NCBI GenBank assembly: GCA_020099315.1
Contig: CP083650.1
Location: 4,154,001 to 4,218,000, forward strand
Length of the DNA stretch: 64,000 nt
Direction of reading: 5' to 3'
Source of the DNA: Citrobacter europaeus
GTDB lineage: Bacteria; Pseudomonadota; Gammaproteobacteria; Enterobacterales; Enterobacteriaceae
Under the pieces are notes generated by a model that had not been told where the DNA came from, searched no databases, and worked only from the letters and a program-made list of their open reading frames with translations. The stretch's first letter is position 1. Each line of letters begins with the position of its first letter. Positions 25,710 to 34,857 of this stretch are shown here, piece after piece. Position numbers and translations under genes: made by a program.

Positions 25710-28103
25710 TCAGCCCAGCGTCACTGTGGGGCTTTGCGTTCCACCAGCAGCGTCAATGGCAGTAGCGCAAGGATCCGGTAACTCTATGCTGGCATTCAAT
25801 GTTGCAGGTGCCATTTTCTGAATTCCAATACTCTTTACGCGAACGTTGCCAGGCGTCCCGACTTCTATTTCGCCATCTTTAAGCCTGATATATGCTCCAC
25901 CACAACTGAGCACTAACTCTGTCGCTGCGGTAATGATCACCTGCTCATCCTTGCTGGCTATACTCAGCGTTTTCTTTGCCAGCAGATCCATTGCATCTCC
26001 CTGCGCCTGAATTTCCACTTTTCCTTTGCTGGCGAAAATCTTAATCCCCATCCACTGAGCGAAAAGACTTATTGTTTCTTTCACACCAAGGCGGAATTTT
26101 TTAGCGACACTGACATCGGTGTCCGCTCCAGAGGTCACAATGACATTATCACCCGATGAGAGTTGGATACTGGCGGGCGTTACCTGCGCTATACCAGCAG
26201 GGGCAGAGAAAAGTAAAGCCTGTTTCTTGAGGTCTGTCATAGACTCCATTAACAACGCTTTTTGCCTCTCTATATCAGCCAGTTCTGCTTTCGCTTTTTC
26301 TGCCGCAGAGCGAATACCTTTCGCATCCTGAAGCGCAGCTTGTAAGTTAGCTACTGCTTCATGCATATCTAACTGCAAACCTCCAGCCAGTTCCTGACGA
26401 TCGGCACTGATAAAGATCCCCTTCCCAGCCCGAATAGCTCCCCACTGGTCTGTACGCAGTTCAAAGCCCTCTCCCCGCAGCGCACGCCCCGCATCAACGT
26501 TATGCCCCAGGTTAAGCTGCGTTTTCCCGCCATACTCGGTACTGAGTTTGACGTGCTCCTCACCCCGTTTGTCTTCCATGCGCAGCTTGTTGTTCGCGGG
26601 CGTGCGGATGACGTTGCGGGTATGGTTTGCCTGTGTCACGTGGTCCGGATGCCGGGAGTCATGCAGCGCATGGGCGATATAGGGCCGGTCCGGGTCCCCT
26701 TCATGGAACGCCACCGCCACTTCTGTGCCCTGTATCAGCGGGAAGTGAATACCGTAAGTGTCGCCGCCGTAGGGTTTGGCAAGGCGTACTGGCATACTTT
26801 CGTAGCCCTGTTGTTTAGCATCGCGGTCCGCATCAAACTTAACCCAATAAAGCCCGCTCTGATTTAAATGAGCATATTCATCATTCTTTTTCGGGCTTGA
26901 AACACGTGCCATTAGCGTACCGCTAATTACTGGTCGCGGTTTGAGTGGAGGTCTCCAACAGCGCGTTTCACTGTAAATGGTCGCCATCAACACCACTTGT
27001 AGCGCTTCCTTGCGGCTTGCGCTGAATGAAACCGCCGTAACCAGCAAGCTGTTACGCACACTGACAGGAAGCGTTGGGACAGGTGTGGATTCCGTAATAT
27101 TCAGGACCTGAGCCGGGCTGAGGCTTACATCGGTTGATAATCCAGAGATTGTCGCTTGTGAGGAGAGATAACGCTCATGTTCCAGACGCGCCCAAAAATT
27201 TCCTGTCTCAGGCGCCGGCGAAACCTTATCACCCGTTTCAAGATGGCGTGGGCGATAGTGGTAAACATCCCCATAAGTCACCTCGTCACCTTCACCGTAA
27301 GTCATATCGGTTTGTGCAGAAAATAATATTTTCTGAGCCTGGCGATGGTTATAATCCCCGGCAGTAACCGATGCCTGCACCGCAGACTGTTGGAACTGTA
27401 TATCCCAGACTGAGTCGATGCCATTGTCATTCATTCCGGAGGGACTATTCAGCGGTAATGTTTTGCCAAACTCCCATGCGCTTTGTTTGTCAGCAAAATA
27501 GATCACCTCAGTGCCAGCATCAGGCTGAAGCCTAAAGAAGAAGAAAATCCCAACTTCAGAGAGCAGGCGTTCAATAAAAACCAGATCACTCTCCTGATAC
27601 TGATTAATTTGCTCTCTTTTTGGATATTCCATTACCAAATCAAAATTATATTCCCAGTCTTTTAAACCATGTTCCTGTAAAATTTGAGTAACAACTTCCG
27701 GAACTGACATATTAATAAAGAAACGATGTGTACGAAATTGGTTTTTCAGCAACGCGACAAAGGGTTCAATGATTAACTGATAGGTTGCCTGGTCTTTTGA
27801 ACCACTGATACGATGGAAAGATGTTACAATACCATGTACCATTTTGCGGGCAGTTAACTCACTTAACTTCCCCATTCCCATGGTCAATGTTGTTGATTTT
27901 CTAAGTATCGACTCTGCTGCAATGTCTTTATCATGGCTGGAAAAATTTACTACGTATCGATACAATGAACTCATTTCCTCTGTACCATTAAAGCTAATAA
28001 CATCCAGTACAGATTTGCATGAAGGGATATACAATTGATAACGGTTTAATGTATTTTCATTTATAAATGAAATCCCGCCACCCAGTGATTCAGACATTCC
28101 CAT
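25710..28103 (-). CDS. vgrG: T6SS spike protein VgrG
   Basis: 797 residues. It has gp27-like domains (RYVVNFSSHDKDIAAES onward), the gp5-like OB fold (GLYWVKFDADRDAKQQG, RLAKPYGGDTYGIHFPL, FHEGDPDRPYIAHALHD), then a DUF2345-type beta-helix with a short charged coiled segment (near AALQDAKGIRSAAEKAKAEL) and a C-terminal tail ending GGTQSPTVTLG. There is no enzymatic extension. The tail is the likely docking site for the DUF4123 adaptor. The first about 600 bases are more AT-rich than the middle, suggesting a mosaic gene. Confidence 0.94.
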   Translation of the reverse strand: MGMSESLGGGISFINENTLNRYQLYIPSCKSVLDVISFNGTEEMSSLYRYVVNFSSHDKDIAAESILRKSTTLTMGMGKLSELTARKMVHGIVTSFHRISGSKDQATYQLIIEPFVALLKNQFRTHRFFINMSVPEVVTQILQEHGLKDWEYNFDLVMEYPKREQINQYQESDLVFIERLLSEVGIFFFFRLQPDAGTEVIYFADKQSAWEFGKTLPLNSPSGMNDNGIDSVWDIQFQQSAVQASVTAGDYNHRQAQKILFSAQTDMTYGEGDEVTYGDVYHYRPRHLETGDKVSPAPETGNFWARLEHERYLSSQATISGLSTDVSLSPAQVLNITESTPVPTLPVSVRNSLLVTAVSFSASRKEALQVVLMATIYSETRCWRPPLKPRPVISGTLMARVSSPKKNDEYAHLNQSGLYWVKFDADRDAKQQGYESMPVRLAKPYGGDTYGIHFPLIQGTEVAVAFHEGDPDRPYIAHALHDSRHPDHVTQANHTRNVIRTPANNKLRMEDKRGEEHVKLSTEYGGKTQLNLGHNVDAGRALRGEGFELRTDQWGAIRAGKGIFISADRQELAGGLQLDMHEAVANLQAALQDAKGIRSAAEKAKAELADIERQKALLMESMTDLKKQALLFSAPAGIAQVTPASIQLSSGDNVIVTSGADTDVSVAKKFRLGVKETISLFAQWMGIKIFASKGKVEIQAQGDAMDLLAKKTLSIASKDEQVIITAATELVLSCGGAYIRLKDGEIEVGTPGNVRVKSIGIQKMAPATLNASIELPDPCATAIDAAGGTQSPTVTLG

Positions 28104-28159
28104 ATATTTAACCCTTGTTATTTTATAAAGAGCTATTTTTCAGATAATAAAAACTGCGC

Positions 28160-28567
28160 TCAACGCATTGTTTTTATCAGACTAACCAAATCCGTTTTCT
28201 CATTAGTGACAATAGAAAATGTAAATTGACGATTATCATTTGATATCCAAAGCTCTTCCCTTCCATTATTACTATAATCATAAAGATGAAAGCCAAGACC
28301 TGTTAGATAATTACGAATAATGCCTACATCACCACCGCGAAAAACAATAAGATTTGTTTCCCGTGTACTTCCATCAGGAGAAATATATTCAAAGCAATAA
28401 TTATTTGATATCCTTGGAGCCTGCTTGATATCAACGTCAGTATAGAAATAGTAGTCAAAAAGATCGCTTTCCCGATATTCTAATTTATCTGGCCAGGGTA
28501 TTAACATCGGTGACAAGAAAATCAAAACAATCGTCACCAGTATTATTTTAAAGTAGCTCATTACCAT
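28160..28567 (-). CDS. Unrecognised small protein with N-terminal membrane anchor
   Basis: 135 residues. Residues about 4-24 form a signal or anchor (YFKIILVTIVLIFLSPMLI) and the rest, about 110 residues, should be periplasmic. No lipobox or named domain. Its ATG directly follows the TGA of the preceding gene, so the two are translated together. The DNA is AT-rich. A small exported protein next to a larger soluble one inside a T6SS cluster looks like an immunity partner, but this is inference only. Confidence 0.55.
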   Translation of the reverse strand: MVMSYFKIILVTIVLIFLSPMLIPWPDKLEYRESDLFDYYFYTDVDIKQAPRISNNYCFEYISPDGSTRETNLIVFRGGDVGIIRNYLTGLGFHLYDYSNNGREELWISNDNRQFTFSIVTNEKTDLVSLIKTMR

Positions 28568-29263
28568 TCACCTCGACAAAAATGAATAATAACCGCCATC
28601 CCCGGTGATAACTTCTACCCGACCAGAAGTGAAATCACTCCACGGTTGCACCCATGTCATAAACGAAGGTAAGCTTCCCTTATAGGGTTTATGCACAGCA
28701 CAGTTATCCATGGGTTCTGGAAACAGTAATGGTAAAAAGCCTTTATTCTTATAATTGCCTATCGGCCCATAAAAATCCCATCTACTCAGGGCCTGCTCTT
28801 TACTGACGAGCCTCAGTCTTGACTGGTAGTCTGAGGGAAGAATTGCCCGATAGAAGCCTAAAAGATCGGAGGTAAGGTCCTCTCCGCTAAAACCACTGTC
28901 GGTATACCAACTAAAACACAAATTAGATTGCAAACTTTCAAACAAGCGTGCAGTCGTCATCATCATGGCTAACGCAACGCTGTTTTTCTCACATGCAGAT
29001 AAACCTTGTTTGATACGCCACTTAACAAACTTTCCTGTACCAAACTGGCGATGATATACAAACATCTTTTGGCTATAAATGACTTCATAATAACCATCAC
29101 GGCCTGATTCACCTCGTTTTATATCTATCAGTAGGTTTTTAATATCACTTCCCTGTGCATGGCCTATATCTATCCATCCCAATATTTCGCTATAAACAAG
29201 CCCTGTTTTACGATCCGATGTCCACTCGGAAGGTTCAATAATATCGTTACGTTTACTCATCAT
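28568..29263 (-). CDS. Unrecognised protein, weakly DUF4056-like, between clpV and vgrG
   Basis: 231 residues, soluble, no signal peptide. The motif TGLVYSEILGWIDIGHAQGS followed by FSGEDLTSDLLGFYRAIL reminds me of DUF4056 proteins, a family of unknown function, but the match is from memory and weak. The start ATGATGAGTAA overlaps the clpV stop by 11 bases. A conserved His/Asp pair (DIGHAQGSD) could be catalytic. The position before an anchored small protein and vgrG allows a role as a cargo effector, though an accessory role is equally possible. Confidence 0.55.
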   Translation of the reverse strand: MMSKRNDIIEPSEWTSDRKTGLVYSEILGWIDIGHAQGSDIKNLLIDIKRGESGRDGYYEVIYSQKMFVYHRQFGTGKFVKWRIKQGLSACEKNSVALAMMMTTARLFESLQSNLCFSWYTDSGFSGEDLTSDLLGFYRAILPSDYQSRLRLVSKEQALSRWDFYGPIGNYKNKGFLPLLFPEPMDNCAVHKPYKGSLPSFMTWVQPWSDFTSGRVEVITGDGGYYSFLSR

Positions 29264-31877
29264 TAAACTCCAGCATCATTCCCTCTTCATCATGCCAACT
29301 CAAAGTAAGCTGCTGAGGTTTTTGCTGCCGGGAAAGATACGTTAACAACTGCTGGCTAAGCACAGGTAAGATTTGTTGATTGAGCAGACTATCAATATTC
29401 CTCGCCCCCGTATCCGGTAGCAGGCAAGCGGCGGTCAGGGCATCAAAAAGGCTCTCGGATATCGTCGTGGTGATGCCGTAGTGACGCAGTAATCGCTGGC
29501 TAACCTGATCCAGTTTCATTTGTACAATCGTACGTAGCGCAGATTCACTGAGCGGATGGTAGATAATCGTCTGGAAGCGGGCCAGTAGCGCTGGCTGGAA
29601 GTGATCGCGCAAAAGTGGGCGCAGCAGTTCGTGCAACTCAGACTCTGTGGTTTCCGGCTGTTCTTCCAGCATCTGCATTACAGCGTCGCCGCCAAGATTG
29701 GAGGTCATCAAAATAACGGTATTGCGAAAATCAATTTCACGGCCTTCGCCGTCACGCATGAAACCACGGTCAAATACCTGGTAAAACAGATTCATGACGT
29801 CGCGATGCGCTTTTTCTACTTCATCCAACAGTACCACGCTATAGGGGCGTTTTCGCACCGCCTCGGTCAGGATCCCTCCCTGACCATAACCCACATATCC
29901 CGGAGGTGAGCCTTTTAGCTGGCTCACGGTGTGCGGCTCCTGATATTCAGACAAATTAATCGTGATCAGCGATTTTTCACCACCAAACAGAATGTCAGCC
30001 AGGGCCAGCGCCGTCTCCGTTTTGCCGGTTCCACTTGGTCCAGTAAGCAGGAACACACCCTGCGGGCCGTTTTCCGGCGTCAGTCCTGTTTTTGATGCCC
30101 GCAACCGCTGTGCGATCGCATTCAGCGCGTAATTCTGGCCAACAACGCGTTCTCCCATCTGGGTTTCAAGCGTCAGCAAGTCTGCCTGGGAGTCCTTCAT
30201 TAATGATGACAATGGTACACCGGTCCAGTCGGCAATTACCGTAGCAACGGTGCGCGCGTCTACATCCGGAAACAGCAAAGGATGGCCCTGCTGAAGCATA
30301 CTTAGCTGCAGTTGCAATTCAACCGTTTCCGCCTGACGAGAAATATCACGGCGGCTGGCCAGCAGTTGCTCAGTGAGCGTTAATTCCTGACCATACTGGG
30401 TTTCGCGTTCATCCAGTTCGACAAGCAGACGATTTTCACGCTGTTCAATGGTGGCCAGCCTTTCACCATGCTGACCATTTCCTACCGCGAGGTCTGCAAG
30501 CAACGCCTGCTTTTCAATTTCAAGCGCGGTGATCTCCGACTTCAAACGCGTCAGTGGTTCCGGAACAGTATCAAGGCTCATCCGCACTCTTGCACCTGCG
30601 GTGTCCAGCAGATCGACGGCTTTGTCGGGTAATTGTCGCCCGGTAAGATAGCGGCGAGAGAGCGTAACAGCAGTTTTAACCGCTTCGTCGGTGATGTGAA
30701 CGCCATGGTGTTCTGCATAGCGTGATTTCAGACCACGCAGCATTAAGCAAGCAGTGTCATCATCCGGCTCATCCACTTTAACCATCTGAAAACGCCGCTC
30801 CAGCGCAGCATCGCGCTCAAAATACTGTTTATATTCACTCCATGTGGTCGCCGCGATAGTTCGTAGTTCACCTCTGGCCAGAGCGGGCTTTAGCAGATTG
30901 GCTGCATCAGCGCCTCCCGCCTGATTACCGGCCCCAATGATGGTGTGTGCTTCATCGATAAAGAGCAGAACAGGCGTTGGCGATTGCTGAACGGCATCAA
31001 TGATATTTTTTAACCGCTGCTCAAACTCACCTTTCACCCCGGCACCTGCTTGTAACAGCCCAAGATCCAGCGTGCGTAATGTTACTGATTTCAGGCTATC
31101 CGGCACGTTACCTTCAGCAATACGCAGCGCCAGACCTTCCACCAGAGCGGTTTTGCCGACACCGGGTTCCCCGACCAGAATGGGATTATTTTTTCGCCGA
31201 CGGGACAACACATCCACCATTTGCCGGATTTCATTATCGCGACCAAATACCGGGTCGATATCGCCGGCACGCGCTTTCGCGGTCACGTCCAGCGTAAATT
31301 TATCGAGAACGCCTTGTAATGCTGGCGATAACGTCGATTCAGCCAGGCCAGGACGCGGTTCATCATCAGGAGAAACCTGTGCCAGAGCGGCTTCTTGCTG
31401 TCTCTCAGGACGTTCATCCGACTGGACATTTAATAGCGGCAGGAGGCGTTCCAGTTGAGTATGTCCGGCGCTCAGAAGAGGCCACAGGCCATCACACTTC
31501 AGTAGCGAATGCTTTCCCACCAGGGCCATCAGTAGATGCACACCACGTATCTGCGAATTTTCATCCGTTGCGGCACACAGCCACGCTTGTTGCATTAAAG
31601 AAAGGAGCGCATCAGACAACTGCGGGCGGCTTTTCACGGAACGAGGCTGAACATCCAGATGCGTCAGCAGCGATTGCCAGAGATTGTCGATATCCCATTC
31701 ATAACGACGAGCAATGACAGTAATATCGCCCTCCCCCTGCTCCAACAGCTTCAGTAACCAGTGTTCGGGAGTGATTTCTGCATGCGCGCGCGTCTGACAT
31801 AACGATGCTGCCGCTTCGAGCGCCTGGGCGCAATAGGGGTTGAGACGTCGTAATAACACTGCTGACTGGTGTTCCAT
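29253..31877 (-). CDS. clpV: T6SS sheath-recycling ATPase ClpV (TssH)
   Basis: 874-residue AAA+ protein that disassembles contracted TssB/TssC sheaths. It has an N-terminal Clp_N-like domain (about 1-150), a first AAA domain with Walker A GEPGVGKTALVEG and Walker B LLFIDEAHTI, a middle coiled region (residues about 400-520), a second AAA domain with Walker A GPSGTGKTETALALAD and VVLLDEVEKAH, then the C-terminal D2 small domain. The ClpV-type N-terminus distinguishes it from ClpB. It is separated from hcp by a terminator and hairpin, so it is made at a lower level than Hcp. Confidence 0.96.
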   Translation of the reverse strand: MEHQSAVLLRRLNPYCAQALEAAASLCQTRAHAEITPEHWLLKLLEQGEGDITVIARRYEWDIDNLWQSLLTHLDVQPRSVKSRPQLSDALLSLMQQAWLCAATDENSQIRGVHLLMALVGKHSLLKCDGLWPLLSAGHTQLERLLPLLNVQSDERPERQQEAALAQVSPDDEPRPGLAESTLSPALQGVLDKFTLDVTAKARAGDIDPVFGRDNEIRQMVDVLSRRRKNNPILVGEPGVGKTALVEGLALRIAEGNVPDSLKSVTLRTLDLGLLQAGAGVKGEFEQRLKNIIDAVQQSPTPVLLFIDEAHTIIGAGNQAGGADAANLLKPALARGELRTIAATTWSEYKQYFERDAALERRFQMVKVDEPDDDTACLMLRGLKSRYAEHHGVHITDEAVKTAVTLSRRYLTGRQLPDKAVDLLDTAGARVRMSLDTVPEPLTRLKSEITALEIEKQALLADLAVGNGQHGERLATIEQRENRLLVELDERETQYGQELTLTEQLLASRRDISRQAETVELQLQLSMLQQGHPLLFPDVDARTVATVIADWTGVPLSSLMKDSQADLLTLETQMGERVVGQNYALNAIAQRLRASKTGLTPENGPQGVFLLTGPSGTGKTETALALADILFGGEKSLITINLSEYQEPHTVSQLKGSPPGYVGYGQGGILTEAVRKRPYSVVLLDEVEKAHRDVMNLFYQVFDRGFMRDGEGREIDFRNTVILMTSNLGGDAVMQMLEEQPETTESELHELLRPLLRDHFQPALLARFQTIIYHPLSESALRTIVQMKLDQVSQRLLRHYGITTTISESLFDALTAACLLPDTGARNIDSLLNQQILPVLSQQLLTYLSRQQKPQQLTLSWHDEEGMMLEFNDE

Positions 31878-31961
31878 TTGCTTCCTGGCTCCCTGTATTC
31901 AGGCACGCTACCGCCCGTGGCCGTAATCCAATGCCCATAAGGTAATAGTGACGTTGATACT

Positions 31962-31995
31962 CTCTGCTAAACCCCGCCCCGGACGCTTAGCAGAG
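31962..31995 (-). other. Hairpin between hcp and clpV
   Basis: Inverted repeat CTCTGCTAA/TTAGCAGAG (9 bp) with a 16-base loop, just after the hcp terminator in the direction of transcription. It may be an RNA processing or stability element; it has no T run of its own. Confidence 0.5.
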
Positions 31996-32000
31996 GGCAT

Positions 32001-32033
32001 AAAAAAAACGGATGAGGAAATCCTCATCCGTTA
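32001..32033 (-). terminator. Terminator after hcp inside the T6SS operon
   Basis: On the minus strand a 12-bp stem (AACGGATGAGGA with TCCTCATCCGTT, loop of two bases) is followed by eight U residues in the RNA. It lies right after the hcp stop codon. It would end most transcripts and let a fraction continue to clpV and the cargo genes. Confidence 0.88.
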
Positions 32034-32038
32034 GTGCA

Positions 32039-32530
32039 TTACGCGGTGGTACGCTCGTTCCAGGCGTCAGAATGGATAATGTTGCCATCCTTATACGTCC
32101 AGACGATCTTCTCGTAGCGCAGTTCAATCTGTTCCAGGTGGTTATGCTTCTCTTTAGCGGGATCTTTGATGTCGTACATCACAGGGTTTACTTTCACCAC
32201 TTTCACGTTGTGCAGAGTGGTGTTGAAGTATTCCACTTCCTGACCCGCATCATTGATGCGATACCATTTAAACTCGGCCTGGCGCAGGGTCTGACCGGTA
32301 GTTACAGCCTTGTACAGATACGGGCTGGAGGCATCGATTTCCTTAGTGAAAAGGAACGGGGTATGAATGCGCGTCCCGGTCAACTTACCGGTGTTGTTAT
32401 CGGTAGGGATGTACAGGTTATGTTCCTGAGCTACTACTTCGATACTGCCCACACGATCTTTTACATCAACAGAGCCTTTAATATCCGCGCCGCCGTCATC
32501 TTTCAGCCAAAGGTAGACTGGAATTGCCAT
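32039..32530 (-). CDS. hcp: T6SS tube protein Hcp (TssD)
   Basis: 163 residues, a typical Hcp1-family hexameric ring protein that stacks to form the inner tube. The start MAIPVYLWLKDDGGADIKGS and the EIDASSPYLYKAVTTGQTL block are family signatures. A strong GGAG site precedes the ATG. No C-terminal toxin extension. It is followed at once by a terminator, in keeping with the large amounts of Hcp the machine needs. Confidence 0.96.
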   Translation of the reverse strand: MAIPVYLWLKDDGGADIKGSVDVKDRVGSIEVVAQEHNLYIPTDNNTGKLTGTRIHTPFLFTKEIDASSPYLYKAVTTGQTLRQAEFKWYRINDAGQEVEYFNTTLHNVKVVKVNPVMYDIKDPAKEKHNHLEQIELRYEKIVWTYKDGNIIHSDAWNERTTA

Positions 32531-32546
32531 AACTCTTTCTCCATTT

Positions 32547-34211
32547 TTACTTCGCTAATGCGTCACCGCTTTGCGGTGACGGTTCCTTCATGCCCGGCAC
32601 CCGACAGGCATCAGCCTGCGGTACCAGACTGATCTCTACACGGCGGTTGGCAGCCCGACCCTCCGGCGTATCGTTGTTTTTGTAGGGACGTAATTCGCCG
32701 TAACCCTGAACGGCAAAACAACTCTCCGCGACGTCACCGGTATCACGCATCCAGTCGCGAACAGATTCCGCGCGTTTGAGAGAGAGTTGCTGATTAGATT
32801 TATCGTCACCCACATCATCGGTATGTCCGGCGATGACTATCAGCCAACCGGGCTTGGCTTTGATATTGACCAAAGCCCCAATGAGTACTTTTGTTGAGCC
32901 TGCTTTTAACGCCCATTTGCCCGTATCAAACAGCGACATACTGTCCAGGCGTACGGTTTGCGGAGAGGTCACTTTTGGTTTTTCAGGTGGCAGCCAGTCG
33001 CTGATGGCGGCCAGCAAAGGCGGGATCAATCTCATCCCCTGATACAATCCCATTGAAAGAGAAAGGGGTTCACCGCGCTGATACCAGCGATCGAGACGCT
33101 GCGCATCACGACGAAGCTGATCCTGTGCCTGAACCTTTGGCTCAACAGGATTACCGGTAAGATGGCGGTATAACGTCAGATGATCGTTTGTGATCCTGAT
33201 GAGATGTTGGTTATTGATAAAGCTGCACGTCATCGCCAGTCCGACAAAAATACCGCATAGCAGACCACTTACGCCCACCGTACGTTGAAATGCTGTCAGC
33301 GCCCGACGGCGAGATAAAAAAGGCAGCGCTAAATCAGGAAAAGGCAGCAGCTCGGACACTGCTGACGTCGCAGGGGAAAGTGTTGTTTGCGCAGTGATAT
33401 GCCGTTGCCACAGATTATTTTCGCAGACCGCTAATGAGGTGAAACATACCACCCGTAAAGCAGAAAAAAGAGGTGGAGCGTGGCGCTCCGTATCACCTTG
33501 CACCTTCTTCAGCCAGCCGAGTAAATTATCTAACCACACTGCATGTGTAAGATGAGAATGGCGAGCCGGGCGCTCTTGCGAAGAGAAAGGAACAAAATCG
33601 TCTAATCCCGTAGCCGACTGCACTTCTGCATCCTGGGGCGTTCGAATAAACCAACGTACAGCCTCATTGCATTGAGGCGAATTCAACCAACAGCACAGCC
33701 AAAACGGCGGTATACCTGATAACCAACGCCGACTCTGGGTCACCACACGCCGCCAACTGAGCAGCATGTGCTTAAGCGCGTCTTCATCATTATGCCGTTC
33801 CGGGATCAATGCCAGCATCACGGAAACGCGCATAAGAAGCCCCGGACGCTGCACAGCTATCTGACGAACCAGAGCAATATAATGCTCCGGGGACTGGACA
33901 GATAAATACCAGCCCTGCGAACTCTCGCAAGAATCGCCGCGTCCGGCAAACAAAGGGGCATTATCTCCACACACCAGCACAACAGGCCCACTGAAACTCT
34001 CCGGAGGGAGCGGAACTTCATGAGCCGAATGAGCAGACTTCAACCGACCATATTGACGCCAGCCATAAACGATCCCCGGAATGGAAAACAGTAAAATAAA
34101 GACGGTAAGGCCGCCCCGGACACCCGCACTTAACGGACTGAATCCCCAGACAAGCAACAAAGCCAGGACGGTTGCCAGCACATAGTTAACGATCCCTCGC
34201 AACTGAGCCAT
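32547..34211 (-). CDS. TagL-like OmpA-domain protein of the T6SS membrane complex
   Basis: 554 residues. Two N-terminal membrane helices (about 8-50), a long domain of unknown structure, a third membrane helix near residue 315 (GVSGLLCGIFVGLAMTCSF), then a C-terminal OmpA-type peptidoglycan-binding domain with VIAGHTDDVGDDKSNQQLSL, AESVRDWM and GRAANRRVEISL. In EAEC the separate protein TagL anchors the TssJLM complex to the cell wall, and this gene has the same place after tssL. It is not fused to TssL. Confidence 0.83.
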   Translation of the reverse strand: MAQLRGIVNYVLATVLALLLVWGFSPLSAGVRGGLTVFILLFSIPGIVYGWRQYGRLKSAHSAHEVPLPPESFSGPVVLVCGDNAPLFAGRGDSCESSQGWYLSVQSPEHYIALVRQIAVQRPGLLMRVSVMLALIPERHNDEDALKHMLLSWRRVVTQSRRWLSGIPPFWLCCWLNSPQCNEAVRWFIRTPQDAEVQSATGLDDFVPFSSQERPARHSHLTHAVWLDNLLGWLKKVQGDTERHAPPLFSALRVVCFTSLAVCENNLWQRHITAQTTLSPATSAVSELLPFPDLALPFLSRRRALTAFQRTVGVSGLLCGIFVGLAMTCSFINNQHLIRITNDHLTLYRHLTGNPVEPKVQAQDQLRRDAQRLDRWYQRGEPLSLSMGLYQGMRLIPPLLAAISDWLPPEKPKVTSPQTVRLDSMSLFDTGKWALKAGSTKVLIGALVNIKAKPGWLIVIAGHTDDVGDDKSNQQLSLKRAESVRDWMRDTGDVAESCFAVQGYGELRPYKNNDTPEGRAANRRVEISLVPQADACRVPGMKEPSPQSGDALAK

Positions 34212-34214
34212 GTC

Positions 34215-34856
34215 TTAACCCTGCCCAATAAGCTGAGCAATCTGCCCTTGTAAGACATGAGAAAATGTTAACCACAAAGCACCCAGCGCCACCGCGCCGA
34301 CAATCCATGCCAGCCACCAGCGGCGCTTACCGCCAGAAAAGCCGGAAGCCCGCATAATTACCGGCGCATCGTGCTTTAATTTAAAAGGCATCGCCTGAGT
34401 CGCCAGCGCTTCAAGAACATCTTCACGACGTTCGTCACCTTGCTCGCGATAGCGCCCCACAAAACCGAGCGTGATTGCGCGATAAAAGCAGGTTAATACG
34501 GCGGTATCAGGAACGGGCTCGCGCAGAACGGTACGGATGCGCTCCCAGAGTTCTTCCCCGGCATTGGTGGTGTTGAAAAAGCGGGCCTGTAAAGGTGTCG
34601 CAAGCCAGGTAATATAACCGCTATCCTGCCGGTTGCGGTTCAACACGCTTTCATCCAGTAACGCACATTGCGTGTAGAGCATGTGTTCAACGCTGTGTTC
34701 GCTGTACCCCATGTCACGCAATGTCTCACGCGCAGAATCAACCCATTGGCAGGCCCGGCGATAGAAAGCCGCCCCATCGTCGACTTCCGATCCGCCGCGT
34801 AACTGGCTGACAGCAAGCCAGGTTGGCCAGAATACCTGATCAATATCCTTATACAT
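34215..34856 (-). CDS. tssL: T6SS inner-membrane protein TssL (DotU/IcmH)
   Basis: 213 residues: a cytoplasmic hook-like helical domain (CALLDESVLNR, CFYRAITLGFVGRY blocks) and one C-terminal membrane helix (WWLAWIVGAVALGALWLTF). It links the TssJM complex to the baseplate through TssK. There is no OmpA extension; that function is in the next gene. The start follows the tssK TGA with one intervening base. Confidence 0.93.
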   Translation of the reverse strand: MYKDIDQVFWPTWLAVSQLRGGSEVDDGAAFYRRACQWVDSARETLRDMGYSEHSVEHMLYTQCALLDESVLNRNRQDSGYITWLATPLQARFFNTTNAGEELWERIRTVLREPVPDTAVLTCFYRAITLGFVGRYREQGDERREDVLEALATQAMPFKLKHDAPVIMRASGFSGGKRRWWLAWIVGAVALGALWLTFSHVLQGQIAQLIGQG

Positions 34857-34857
34857 T

